A stretch of 64,000 nt of DNA from Boletus sp. NGJ (taxonomy: Eukaryota > Basidiomycota > Agaricomycetes > Boletales > Boletaceae): positions 1-64,000 of the forward strand of contig JAGTXK010000242.1 of assembly GCA_019096195.1 (NCBI GenBank), given 5' to 3'. The notes beneath the pieces were generated by a model. It was given only the letters and a program-made list of their open reading frames with translations, was not told the DNA's origin and did not search any database. Both the position numbers and the translations under genes were made by a program. Positions within the stretch are counted from its first letter, which is position 1; every line of letters starts with the position of its first letter. Below, one piece after another: positions 1-11,890 of this stretch.

Positions 1-208
1 CAAGTGACTTGGTTGTGGACGCGTCGTGACAGTGGACTCGTGCTGCACCGCTGTATTGTCTATTGTCCGTCCATCAAGAACGCCCACACCGTGTTCGTTT
101 GGTATAATAACCGGTTGAACCTGCCCTCCTCACAGTAAGATCCAACTTTTTTCAACCGCTACTCATAGACACTGATCATTCTAACCTTGTGTTCTTTCAC
201 TTTGCGCG

Positions 209-3200
209 ATGGTCACCAAAACGTTGACGACGACTGCTAATTCCACCAATGCTGCCACAGCCAAAATTGTTCGCGTGCTTGTACGTTTCATTCCTTGTTA
301 CATCGTCCCACCATCACCCTCAGCGCAACATGAATTTTCTTAAGCTTCGCGATCATGGAAACGTTGTCGTGCCTGTCCGAACCGAGACTCACCCCTCTCC
401 TATGAAACAGGCTGCCTCAAACCGACAGCCAGGCCAATCACACACACGCACCACCGTGGACGAAGCGATTAATCATGAACTGGCAAAGGCACGGTACCTC
501 ATGGACGATCTCGCGGACCATGTATTTGGCCACATTGTGTCGACCGAGTTGGCGAAAGATATCCTGCGCCAAATCGTTGATGACGGGATCGTTCAAGTGT
601 TCGAAGGGGCGGCTCCTCGTTACAACCACGACGACAAGGTTGTTCTTAATCCGACATGCAGTGATGTTCAACGTGCTATTCAGCAAGCGTTCGAAGACGC
701 TGACGAGCATAACTGCGTTCGACCGGATATCGACAGTAACGGCGGGGAGCCAGAATCATCGCCCTCGGGTAGTAAGGGGAAAGCGAAGCAAGGCGATACG
801 AAGGGGAAGGGAAAGCAGAAAGTAACGACATACTCATTCAAGCGGAACACTTTCCCCGCGGAGCCCATCAGCGAAGACGGACTAGTCTCGTTCCTCAATG
901 AGATCACCGATCATGCTTTCGCTTTCGCAAAGCCCAAGCTCACTGAAGCGCACCCGGAGTTGCGTCATCGGTTCGCGGCTCCCAAGGACAAGAGGCATGC
1001 TATGGCGCTATCGTATGAACCAGACGGAGAAGACATGCGACCCGACTTTGTTTTGTTGCCACGGGACGCATTCGTGGACAACTTCAAGACGGTGGACTCG
1101 AGGTATATCAACTTTACCGCATCGCGCTTGGTGGGGGAGGCGAAGAACAAGGACCTGGCTGGAGGCGTTGAGCAGGTGCAGCGGTACGCGCGGGATTTGA
1201 AACGCGCACAACCGTGGGTGCATTATGTACTCGCGATGACGATCACAAAGGACAAGGCGGTATTCTTGCGTGGAGAGGGTAGCGGCACGGAACGTCTGGA
1301 GCTGATCCTCGCGGATGGTCGTGGCTGCATCGAATTGATCCGGATCCTGCTTGGTCTCGCGTTGGCGGACGAGGTGGACTTGGGCCACAATCCGGACGTT
1401 GAACTCAGAGGCGAATCAACCATGTGTGGGGTCAACATCTCGTCAAGTATACCAACTACGTCTTGTGCGACAGGAGCGACTAATGTGGACTCAGCCGCAA
1501 TGGGGTCTTGTGAGACTTGTTCGTCAGTGGGGTTGCCCACTTCCTATCGCACCCGCGGTGGGTCGGCTACATCCAAGACACGTTCCATCGCTTCTCGCGC
1601 CCGCAATACGTCCGGGTCGGTGCATCCCATCTCTTCTCGTACCCGCAGTGCTTCGGCTGCACTCCAAACTGCCAATTCTTCGCGAACTCGCGAAGGTCCA
1701 GTTTCTCTGCTCCAGCAAGCAATTACCGGATCGTCGACGTCTTCGAAGCGAGTTCATTCCGAGATCGCGGTAGGTAATCAAGAAGAGCGACGACCGAAGA
1801 GACGCAAGATTGTCAAAACGGCAATCGAGAAAGAGGAGCGCATGGTGTTCTACCCCGCACGCGTGTACGGTCACTCGTGCCTTGGGATCCTGTTCACGTC
1901 CAGCTCGATTCGTGGACGTGGAACGACCGTATTCTGTGTGCTTGATCTCGATGACGCCGCAACGAGGCTGGCTTTGAAGATGTCCTGGCAAGATCTCGAG
2001 CGGGTGGTGGACCAAGATGCAGTTATGAGAAGATTGGCGGAACACCCACATCGTAATGTGATCGTGCCACTCAAGCATGTCGTCTCGCCTGAACTAGGAA
2101 AGGTTCACTGACATATTCATATTATATTTTCAGGACATTCAACGCAGATAGGAGGGAAAGACATGCACGACCCTGGGCGGGATCAGAGGATTTCTCGAGG
2201 ACGAGATCGATCACTTGCGCGTCGAGAACCGGGTGCTCAGGATTTCCACCTCCTCTTTGAAACGCCCAGTGAAATACTTTTGGGGTTTGCACGACTTTGT
2301 ACGAGGGTTACGCGGTGCACTATTGGGTATGTGTTCCTTTCGCCTTTCGCGCACGTCATGATTGAGCTTACATGGTGACACGATGGTATGAAAGGGCACG
2401 AATTCCTTACGAGCATCGGTATTTTGCACCGCGACGTGAGCGAGAACAACATTGTTCTTGGGGTTTATCCATGGGAAGAGAGAGGATACTTGATCGACTT
2501 CGATATGGCAATCCTGCAGGAAGCCGAGGAAGCCACGCGAGTTTCACCAGCCGACCCCACCAACCAACTGCATCAGCCCGCCCAGGAGTGGTCTGCCCAG
2601 CCCGCCAAATCGGATGAGAAGAAGCGCGTCACAGGGTTGCGAACGGTGAGTATATTTATCACCTCTTACTGTGTCTGACTCACATCATTGCAAGGGTACT
2701 TTTCCCTATATTTCCTTCAATGTCCTCCTGGGCGAGAGACACGCGCAATTCGATGACGTGGAGTCGTTCCTCTACGTACTTTTGCTATTCTTTTTCTCCT
2801 ACGCAGGCCCCCTTCCTACAACGCAGTTGGAGGAAGCCCACAAAAAAGGATTTGTTCAGCCTACCGGGTCTGGACGTCTCTCCCATATGAGGAATTGGCC
2901 GACCAAATATGCAGGCTGGGCAGATGGTAGATCCCCAGGTTATAGGGGAGATCGAAAGCATTCGATTTCTGGGATCCCTTTGGCGAGACGATTCTCGTTG
3001 AGAGCCCCGAACTCGAGAATTGTCTAGCAAACAACTGGCCGCAGGTTTTACATTCGTCCATCAAATGCCTGGTAATGGATTCCTTCAAGGTATTTACTCA
3101 GAGCACGCAGCACACAGCACCGAAACGAAGACGGACCGAAGTCTCGCATGCTCAGTTCATCAACATACTCGACAAATGGTTGATCACGAACTCCGGACTT

Positions 3201-3250
3201 GAACACGAATATTCGAATTGCCCAGACTTCAAGGATTCCAGGTTGGTCTA
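209..3250 (+). CDS. FunK1-type fungal protein kinase (3' end uncertain)
   Basis: Kinase of the FunK1 family, which is expanded in mushroom-forming fungi; its substrates are unknown. The kinase catalytic loop HRDVSENN, the metal-binding DFDMA and the segment GTFPYIS are read from three consecutive exons between about 2400 and 2720. A long N-terminal part (to about 2100) carries a typical FunK1 upstream region and a basic, Ser-rich insert. I prefer the start at 209, joined by a 43-nt intron (281-323) to the open frame at 324. A start at 249 would translate intron sequence. Further introns lie near 2101-2150, 2335-2394 and 2646-2695. After 2900 the frame that continues the kinase (FDFWDPFGET, then CLANNWPQVL) is offset from the frame before it. 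Either a very short intron near 2928-2959 or a real frameshift is needed. The kinase identity is firm, the last 350 bases are not. Confidence 0.8.
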
Positions 3251-4197
3251 GATTTGTGTCTGGCATGTCACGTCGTCTGCTCACTGGATTTTTATTCGTT
3301 CTTTGTAGGAACGCAGAATAATGCATTAATGGCATGCGCTCTTCCAGAACTTTGGCATTCAACAGCTCTTAGATCGGTTTATCGTGTTGGTGGGTCGTTG
3401 CCTGCCTACTTCGATTCCTCCTCTTGTGTCGTGAACGATTTGGATCGTTCAATACTCGACTGTGTCCAATGTGATATTTTGGCGACGAGCGCGAGCGTCG
3501 TAATGATCAACGTGGTACATACCTTGGCGTCTCATCTTACGTGCGATGGTCGAGATCTCAGTGAATCTCTTACCTGCCACCGTGGACGGACCTGTGAGAA
3601 TGGCATCTCCGTGAACCTCACCGTCATTTGTGGATTGAGATCAGCCTTGAACATGCGTCCCCCGGTGGGTTCCTGGCTGGATCCACACCCCCCCAGCAAG
3701 CACTGTCCGAAACTGGGAACAAGAAAGCGACGGGGGAAATGGGCCTAGAATGCAAATGCGAGAGATGGCAACCTCAGCGGTCAGCGGTCATTAATAATAA
3801 GAGGAGGGCGCCGCCATGTCACTATCATACACCTGCCAACAGCGACCAAAAACCGCCACCTTGCTGTGCCCTGTGTATGCGATACCGTAGGCCGTGAAAG
3901 CAATTCACTGGGGTCATTCCCGAGGGTTGCACGCCGGATCGAAGTACTACTGAACCACATCGACTCTTACTGGCGGCAATACAGGTAGCATGCTGGTCGT
4001 CGTTGCGAGTACATGTACATGTACTCGTAAAAGTAAGCGGTGTAAAACCTTTTTACTGCGTTTTTACAGCAAGGCTGGCAAGTATTTTAAAAAAGCCATG
4101 ACTTGCACAGCGCCGTCTTGGCCCCATCAAGTTAAATGCCCAGGCTCGTTCCCATCCCTCCGACGAGTCCCCAACCGTCCACGTTGTATCCGATCTC
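3251..4197. other. Intergenic, no gene supported
   Basis: Only short open frames without recognisable domains. It contains a small palindromic run of GTACAT units near 4009-4026. Nothing else stands out. Confidence 0.5.
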
Positions 4198-5900
4198 ATG
4201 AGTCTCGACCAGAACCTATTCACCCTCTTCCTCACCTCGAACCCGTCGTACCCAGCTGGAACTGTGGTCGACCTCACCGACGGCTCGGGCACGATTCACT
4301 ATCGCAAGCGCCGCATCATTCCCCAGCAACAACAAGTCTACCGAATGGAGGTGTCTGGTATGTACAGGCATGCTTTCGTCAAAGTCCGACCTCGGGAGGT
4401 GCATCGCTCACGCTGCCAGTGATACAGATCCACTCTCCGATGCGTTGTTAGCGAGTGCGACTGCCCCCAGCGCGACGAGTAAACACAAGACTTTGGAGCT
4501 CTACAATCCCACCAACGTCGTCGAGCTCAAGTACACCGGCACGCTCACTTTTCGATGGTCTTTCAAATGGGAGACGTACGTACCTTTTTCCTTTTCATCG
4601 TACACATGTCGATGTTATCCTTTTTAGACATGAATTCGAATGGAAACGCGAAGAATGTTTTATCATCCGAAAACCGGACCCACCGGTGCTTGTCGCGGTG
4701 ACAAAAGAGCCACCTGGGCGGATTCGATCGGCGTCGGTCCAGATCCTGGATTACAATCTCAATCGGTGCGCTTTCCTCCCCCCCCCTCCCCCCTCCAGCG
4801 TCGAGCAGGGCTCATGTGATTAGGTTCGATATTGATGACCGCAAGGGCCTCGAGATCGTCATTCTGACAGCACTCTTGACGTTCCAAGATGCGAGCGATG
4901 TGTATCACGATCCCAATACGCCGGCAACGACGACTCTATCGCCCTCCACGACCACGCCTGTCTCCACCACGCCGCCCAAACTCCCTCCCAAGCCAGCACC
5001 CAAGAAGGGCATCGAACGCATCGCCGAGCTACAGTTGGGTAGAGGGCAAGTCAACGAGGTGACCGTCCTCGAAGAAGGCGCCATCAGCGACTACGCAAAG
5101 TATTGCGCGCGGCTCTTGCGGGTGGGCATCCTCGCCTTGTTTGACATGTCCACCTTGTTCATGCGTCAGTTGCGATGCAGGACGATGCGATGTTGTTCAT
5201 CAGCGTGCGTTCGTCGGATTCGAACCAGGTCCCCAAGGTGTTGCAAGTCGTCGAAGAGACCAAACGGTTGCGCTATAAAGCCGGTACGCCACCCGGGAGG
5301 GGCCACTGTATCAGAGACCAGTATCTTACGTTATCGGACACAGGTGACCCGGATCTCCATCAATACGTACTCCATGATGCCAAGGATGGGGTGACGCCAC
5401 CAAAAGGTCCCCGAATCATTAATTTGGACGACCATGACGGCAGGGGCAAGTATACCCCACCGAAGAGCCTCACAGTGCATCTGAGCAAGATTGACATGCC
5501 TGAGCTTCGGCCTCGAGGCACGCCTCTGGACAGACAGCAGAATGTGACACGACATGACCAAGAGAGTGGGAAGAAGAAGGAAAAGGAGCGGAAAAAGGCA
5601 AAGGAAAGGGAGAAAGATAAGGACAAGGATGGGGATAGGCGATTGAAGGTGACGCCTCGACAGAGCACGTCACCTCCCCATCCCAACATGCTCCACAAAC
5701 AGCGCTCGCAGTACCTTTATCCGACGCCCACTCGAGCGCCGTCTGGTCCGTCGCCTGGGCAGTATGCTCCACAGCATTCGTCAGGGACACTCCGTCGACA
5801 ATCCATGTACGGATCGCTGAACACGGACCGTTATTACTACGAGCAGGGGACCAACAGTCCATCGACCCCGGGACTCCTCGGGAGGCTCCTGGGGCGATGA
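4198..5900 (+). CDS. Conserved basidiomycete protein, possible DUF6593/tubby-like core
   Basis: Six exons (4198-4357, 4428-4575, 4628-4765, 4824-5121, 5181-5283, 5344-5900) sum to 468 codons including the stop, giving a 467-aa protein. The N-terminal 190 residues look like a beta-rich domain with segments such as LTFRWSFKWE, HEFEWKREECFIIRKPDPP and LDYNLNRFDIDDRKG. This resembles the DUF6593/tubby-C-like proteins common in basidiomycetes, but the assignment is from memory of family style. A Pro/Thr-rich linker follows, then a middle segment with MLFISVRSSDS. The tail is very basic and Lys/Glu-rich (about residues 310-345) and ends in a Ser/Pro/Tyr-rich low-complexity region. No signal peptide or membrane segment is seen, so it is probably intracellular. 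The fourth intron holds a long pyrimidine run (about 4777-4797). Function unknown. Confidence 0.8.
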
Positions 5901-6431
5901 CAAGGGGGGTACCCTTTGAATCTTTTATCATAAACCATGGCCACGTGATTGTCGGTGCCTGAAGCTGACGCTGAATTGACAAGTCGACGACACCGTCGGC
6001 ATGGGAGTCGAAGCGACCGCGTCATCCAAAAACGAAAGAGAGATCGATTTTGCACTCGAACGAACGTGCTTCACGCGGGTCAGAACTGATGACCAGCCTG
6101 AAAAGATATCGTACAGGATATCTGTCACATCGGGCGCCGACTGTTTCTCGACGGACACGACGATCCGTCAAAACGTTCGTGACGGGACATGAAGCGCACA
6201 ACAAGGACTGCAATTTTGAGTGGAGTGCGTGAAACGAAAATAAGATTTCCGTGTTTCAAGAGTTAGACGTTGCATAGGAACAAGTGCAAGAAAATAAATT
6301 GATGTACATGAGTGAGGGAGGTCATGCAGGTATTAAGTGTTGAATACTAGAGTGTACAGAATAAAGTATGGCTGGTTGGGTGGTCCATGTAAATACGTAT
6401 GGGAGTGGACGCGTTCAGCGTGACCACGGGG

Positions 6432-6462
<31 letters not shown>

Positions 6463-6560
6463 GAAAAGATAAATCAAATATGGCACCCGAATAATAAGGA
6501 TATACGGTACAAGACGTCGAACTGCACCGGTGGGCCCTGCCCTCCGAGAAAACGAACTGT
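5901..6560. other. Convergent intergenic region with poly(A) tract
   Basis: Sits between two genes that converge, so it holds both 3' ends. A run of 28 A lies at about 6435-6462, next to the end of the minus-strand gene. No coding signal seen. Confidence 0.5.
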
Positions 6561-7557
6561 CTATGAGACACCGCCAATCTCGATAAAGCTGCGCCAGTTC
6601 CAGGACGACAGATCGTCGTCCTTGAGGTCGATAAAGCTCTTGAGCGGGAACCAGCTTTCGAGGGTGCTCCGCCGTCGACGTCCAAGCTTTGCGGGTCGTG
6701 CAGGTTCTGCCGGGTCCGTGGGCTCACGCTTGCGAGTAAGGGTGGGAATGATGGCATCAGCTTCGTCCTCCACGTCCGCAAAGGCGCTCAGGTCCTCGAT
6801 CTGGATCGCCGGCGCCGTAGCTGCGGATGAGTTGCGCGTCGTCATTGTTTTCTCGTCTTCGTCGTCGCTGAAGCTCATAAAGTCATGTCGGAGGCTGGTG
6901 GGATGGGGAATGCGGTTGGGAGCACGCGAGCGGCCTTCGAGGCAAGCGAGCGCATCCATCCGGCTCTTTCGGCGATCATGCGTACTGATGGATTCGGAAC
7001 GCAGCGATGCTGGTCTCCGCGCGCGAGGAGTGGGAGAAAGCGGTGAACTGGGGGCTGGGGGCTTCTTTGATAAAGAAGATGGCCGTGTGGAAGACGGCAG
7101 AAAGCGGGGGCCGGAAGCAATAGGGGGATCAGGCAGGGTGGTGGAGGGTACTGGCTTTGGTGAAGGGATGGTCCTCAACGACTCTTTCGACGCCCGACGG
7201 CGAGTCGAGGGGATCATGAGCATAGGTTTCTCGGTTCGTCTGAGAGAATGTGAGAGAGTGTGGTGTGAATGGTCGACGGATGAAAACGTACGCGAGGTCA
7301 TAAATGGATTTTACGTCAGCAGTGCATGTCCAGCTGGTGGACTTGGAGAGGAGCGAGAGCTTGCGTCTGTGGGACGGAGCATACCGTTTGCGGTCTGCGA
7401 GGTCGAGGTAGAGGAAAGAGCGGAGCTCGACGGTGTCGCGCTTTCCGGTCTGAAGGGTGAAGTAGATGGCAGAGACATCGTCGTCGATCTGGGCAGTGGT
7501 TGGAGAGTGTTCGGCTAGCAAGCCCAACGTGAAGAGGGGAGAGTAGGAAGAATACAT
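6561..7557 (-). CDS. Unknown conserved protein with Trp-rich C-terminal motif
   Basis: Two exons on the minus strand (7292-7557 and 6561-7239), separated by a 52-nt intron with a pyrimidine-rich 3' end, give 314 aa. The N-terminus (about 85 residues) is folded-looking, with LFTLGLLAEHSPTTAQIDDD and a basic segment. The middle is a long Ser/Pro/Arg-rich disordered region with many possible phosphorylation sites. An acidic patch (FSDDEDE) precedes the C-terminus. The last 30 residues carry a striking Trp/Phe motif, WFPLKSFIDL then WNWRSFIEIGGVS, which looks conserved and could be a binding peptide. No membrane segment. I do not recognise the family; the gene call rests on clean splicing and strong compositional structure. 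Confidence 0.7.
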
Positions 7558-9817
7558 GTTTGAGGGGGACAGAGAGGACGAGGCCGTGCTTTATAGCAGC
7601 AGCACTGAAAGACAGCGCAAAGTTTAATAATTATTATCCTTCACACGTTCACGTCCCGGCGCAGCCACAATAAATTTGACAAGAGATTAGCCGTCCCCGA
7701 CACTGCAATGAGTTGCCTTAGATACTGACTCGGTCCATTACATGTCCCTATCAGCACGTGGACCTGGGCAGGAGACTCATCTCCTTCCATGGTGCTCCAT
7801 CTTGGTCGTCATGACGATCGACCAGGGGGGGACTCATCCTCGTCGACACTCTGAGTCTACGTGGGCAGTGTTGGGCTGTTGAATATTGACAGCGGTCCCC
7901 GCTCGTTTGACGTGACCGTATCACACGAGGCAACTCGTCAGGAAGCGAATTACTGGACTTTTGGACGCTTTTCTTCGTTCCCCTGGACGTCGGTACGGTT
8001 GCACCTCAGTACGACACGAGGCACAAGATTTCTGAGAAGCTTTTCATCGCGGGTTCCCACCGCGTTGCAAATCCCGGCGATTGTGCCAGCCCCGTTGTAC
8101 CCAAGGACAACAATGCAATGCCCCCAGAACAATGACTCGGCTCAATTGACATGATTGACACGTTTCAACACACCCTTGATGCGGCGGATTTCATTACGGA
8201 GGGCGATTTTCCCTCGCAGCTGCTACGACTCGGTCTATTGTTTCGATACATTTATCCCAGACGTGTCGCCGCATCCCTTACTACCACGGACCACGTGCAG
8301 CAGCACGACCAGTCACATCTTCAGTTTCATGTACCCACGGCCCGGATGACGCCTTGAATTTATCAATCCTGTCCTGATAGAACATCGCCGGCCATTTCAC
8401 ACGCCGACAGAGTCAAGGCCAGCCAATCTGTCACAACTCAAACGTGCTCCGAGTCGCTGGTTCTCTCATGCCATTCCACTGCACCCGGGTTATATCTGCT
8501 TCCTTGGTTTTCGTCCTTTGTTCTTGCTGCTTCGACCACGAGGTCATCTTATTTCTATATTCAGATCGTTCTTCTCAGTTCCGTTGTTCGGGATCTAAAT
8601 GAAAGGGCGCCCACCCCGGAATTGAAGGCGGAACGTAGGTATACCCATCTTGAGAAATATCGTATTTGGCTTTTGATAGATTACAGTGACTCTTTTGAAA
8701 CGGGGCTGCGCGCCATTGACGGACCTCTTAATCGCAAGTACATTTACATCCCTCCGTACCAGTGGCGCGCCTCGAAGAGATAAGAGGCTGGACCCAAATT
8801 GACGTCGACAGGATAGGATTCGGAATTAGCAAGGCGCAGGACGGGATACTCGAACAAGCGCCCCAGATTATCAGAAACAGGTCCTTCCTCGTCCGAACCA
8901 CTTGATTCTTTGGGTCCTGGTCCCTGAATGGACGTCGAACGTTTGAACGTCAAAGGTCAACAACACTCTGTACAGACAGACCGGATCCTCCGTATTGTAC
9001 CGTTCCGCACCGCGCAGCGTCAATATTTGTCGCCGTATGCGTCGGCGCGGCGGCGGCGGCGTTTAGTTATTTTATTTTGGCGTGTGACGCACCACCACCG
9101 GAGGAGGGGAGCGCCACATGTACGAAATGTCAACATTTTCGCTCATCGCTGATGGGTTTTTTTTTTTTTTTTTTTAAAAAAAAAAAGTCGTCTCGATAGC
9201 GCCTTGCTGAGGTGACGACGGAACCGCCGCGTCTGGAGCGTATGTCGTACCGCGGTCAAGTAACTTGTAACCATATCGACCTCCGGGCCCGCTCAGAAGT
9301 AGACGCGCTGCCCGTGCCCGAGGCTCGGAGTCCAGAGTCCGGAGTCTGGAATCCCCGGCGGCTCCGGGACCTCGTTATCGCTCAACATTCATCATCATCG
9401 TCGGGACAGGACATGATGCATGATGCATGCCTACTTGGGCGAGAGCCCAAATTACAACCGCTTCCATTCGCTCTCTCGCGGGACAATACGGACGTTTCAA
9501 ACGTCCATCTCAGATATGCGTCTATATTTTAATTCGCCAAAGGTCAAACGTGCACATGTATCGTTTCAGCGACAAACACACGCGCCATCATCATGGCAAC
9601 TTGAATTCATGCTCTCCATTGCATCGCAAGATCCACAGGAGCGTACAGGAAAAAAAAAAAAAAGTAGAATAGGCAGCCCCTTAATCAAAATCGTCCGTCG
9701 TGACATCATCAAGTCTAGATGTCAACAACAAATCTCTAGTGTATGGTCCTACGAGCGAGGTATTATGCACAACTGGGAGAACACGACTGCCTTGCACGAG
9801 CCATGGGGTAGAGTCGT
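7558..9817. other. 2.2-kb region without a supported gene
   Basis: Divergent from the gene ending at 7557 and downstream of the phosphate carrier. Open frames are short (under 110 codons) and have no domain. It includes a GGC-repeat patch near 9047-9060, the T/A foldback at 9157-9186 and an A-run near 9651. A 69-codon minus frame at 8744-8953 is the best coding candidate, but nothing supports it beyond being open. Confidence 0.45.
9157..9186. repeat. Poly(T)-poly(A) foldback
   Basis: 19 T are followed directly by 11 A, so the strand can pair with itself. It may mark the A-tails of two retroposed pieces placed head to head, or be simple slippage. Confidence 0.8.
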
Positions 9818-11007
9818 TTACTTGCCACCGGTGGTACCGAGCCCCATCGATGACTTGAAGGTGTCGTAGATCCACCATTGGAAGCCTGGTCACAAGCGTT
9901 AGATCGATTTGTGTCAACTGTCATGGATGATACTCACCAGTCAAGGTACCGATCATGATCACACGCGTACCGAGACCCTTGGTCGCAAGGGTAACTGCGC
10001 CCGTCTCCGATGCAATCTGACCGATACTCTTGCCCTTGTTCGCAGGTTTGCCCATGAGAGACACGACCGAGTCAGCAGGGTGTGACACGATGGCACAAAC
10101 GACACCAGCAATGTAACCAGAGGCAAACGTAACACCGAGCTGAGTCGTCTTCGAGTAACTCTCCTTGGGCGCGGTGAAGTAGTGCGTGTAGAACATTTGC
10201 ACGATCTTTTCAAAGAAGAAGAACTTGGCCATCGTGTAGGGGATCTAAGCAGACGCGGTTAAATCGAATAATCCAACCAATACCTGCAAATACCGACCTG
10301 GCGTGACCAAAGAGGAACGATCGAGCCAAATGGATACCGCGTCTCGATCTTGTTCCTGCTCATCTCGCTGAGAGCAGCGCCAAACGCAGTAGGGAACGTG
10401 CCACTCGGACTGGTCTGGATCTTGACCTTTGTCATTTCGAGCGGACAGAGTGCGATATCCGCAAAGACCTCGGCAGAGGCAGAACCCGCGAGCCAGATCG
10501 CAGGCTTGTACTGGTTAGACAGCTCTTCGCCAGCCAAGTTCATGTACACATCCTTGAACACTTCGTAGAGACCGTACTTGAACATGCCCTGGAGAGAGTA
10601 TCCGACCAAGGTAGGACCGAAACCTTTCCAGATGCCGGTTTGACCCTCCTCGCGAATGAGGGTGGAAAGACCAGAGGTGAGGCCCTTGTATTTGGCGGGG
10701 TTCACCTAGCGGTGGTAGGTTGAGAAGCGGTCTTTTTTGTTGGGGGGGGGGACATGTTGAGATTAAACGTACCTGCATGTTACATTTAGCCACGTCGAGT
10801 GGTGTGATACCAGCGTGCGTGAGACCGCACGCAAGGGCACCGCCGAGCATGCACTTTGAGTAGTAAGAAGCGTCATGGGGAACGGGGCCAATGTATCTAA
10901 CAACAATGAATGCATCAGCATCCGTACCAGAACAAATCAAGAAAAAAAAAAAAAAAAGGGACAAAGTACCTTGCATCCCACTTTCCAGACGGTGCCAAAT
11001 GAGCCAT
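9818..11007 (-). CDS. Mitochondrial phosphate carrier (SLC25A3/Mir1 type)
   Basis: Inner-membrane carrier that brings phosphate into the matrix with a proton (or against hydroxide) for ATP synthesis. Five exons on the minus strand (10970-11007, 10773-10896, 10298-10705, 9938-10244, 9818-9885) sum to 315 codons, the usual size for the family. Three carrier repeats are visible: GITPLDVAKCNMQ in repeat 1, DIALCPLEMTKVKIQT in repeat 2 and VSHPADSVVSLM in repeat 3. All three keep the Px[DE]xx[KRS] signature. The residues before repeat 1 (MAHLAPSGKWDARYIGPVPHD) are typical of the phosphate carrier subgroup, and the C-terminus reads FQWWIYDTFKSSMGLGTTGG. The second codon block is interrupted by a 73-nt intron containing an A/T-rich run. 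No oddities. Identity is firm; the assignment to Mir1 rather than Pic2 type is inference. Confidence 0.95.
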
Positions 11008-11890
11008 GGTAATAAGTTGGGAATTAGTCTACGAAAAAGACTTTTGCGGTTGAGAGAGAGGGTCGGTCTGAGAAGTGCTAAAAAAGCGTGCGTGACGGGA
11101 TAATAGTTTCAAAACAAACAGCCGACCACAACACGCACGGCTTTGAATCGGGTCGGACCGGAATTCCGCTGGACCCGCTCTCGGCGAGTTCCCTCGAGTA
11201 CAAACGACGTCTTACTACAACTACACTGGATCGGACTGGTTCTCTTACACTGTACTCGTTGCGAGAAACGTTGCTGACCTTTTTACTTTGCGTCATACAG
11301 CGCCGATGGAGTATTGCTATTGGTTCCATTGCTTCTCATCGCGTCAGCAAGAAAACATCATGTGGGTTTCGGGCTCACGTACGTCGAGCCCGGGGAGGGT
11401 CTCCGCGTTCATACATGTGTTAATTCAATCGGCGTCTCTCGTTCAAGAGTCGCCGTGAAGTCGACTTGACGACGACGAAGCAGCCTGATCTGAAAAACTA
11501 ACCCGAGGGGGAGGCAGCCTCCCCGAGGGTAACTAACCCCGTTTTGGATTGATTATTGCATTTTTCCTAGCCATCCTCCAACCGCTCGCAAATGCGCCGG
11601 AGGTAGAGTAGTCAAGCGATAACGTTACACACCGTCTTGCAGATGAGCGTCGGTACACGGTTATCAACTCGGACCGACTACAAGCTTAGTACGTAAGTGC
11701 TCATTCTGACTCGCTGCATTACTAATGTAGCGCGCCCGTGCCGTGCTTGGTGGAAAGTGATAACGAAACAATGGCCTTCATCAAAACAGCTTGGCGATAC
11801 AAGCACCCCAAGGAGTAAACGTGCATTATATTGTAAAGACCGTGGTCACATCTGGCGCCTCACAGGCGCTGACGTGGTTACCAATCATCC
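11008..11890. other. Intergenic, with short GC-rich hairpin
   Basis: Lies between two minus-strand genes: upstream of the phosphate carrier and downstream of the vWA gene. A 17-base palindrome, GGGGAGGC-A-GCCTCCCC, sits near 11508-11524. It is flanked by two copies of a CTAACCC-like word. No gene is supported. Confidence 0.4.

Noticed and set aside
6622-7518. Long plus-strand open frame of 298 codons
   Set aside because: It is the antisense of the two-exon minus gene at 6561-7557, which has clean splice sites and protein-like composition.
8744-8953. Small minus frame of 69 codons
   Set aside because: Open but with no homologue I can recall, no splice partner and no conserved motif; short frames like this are expected by chance in 2 kb.
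11508-11524. GC-rich 17-base palindrome as a mobile-element end
   Set aside because: No partner copy nearby and no target duplication; a lone hairpin is not enough.
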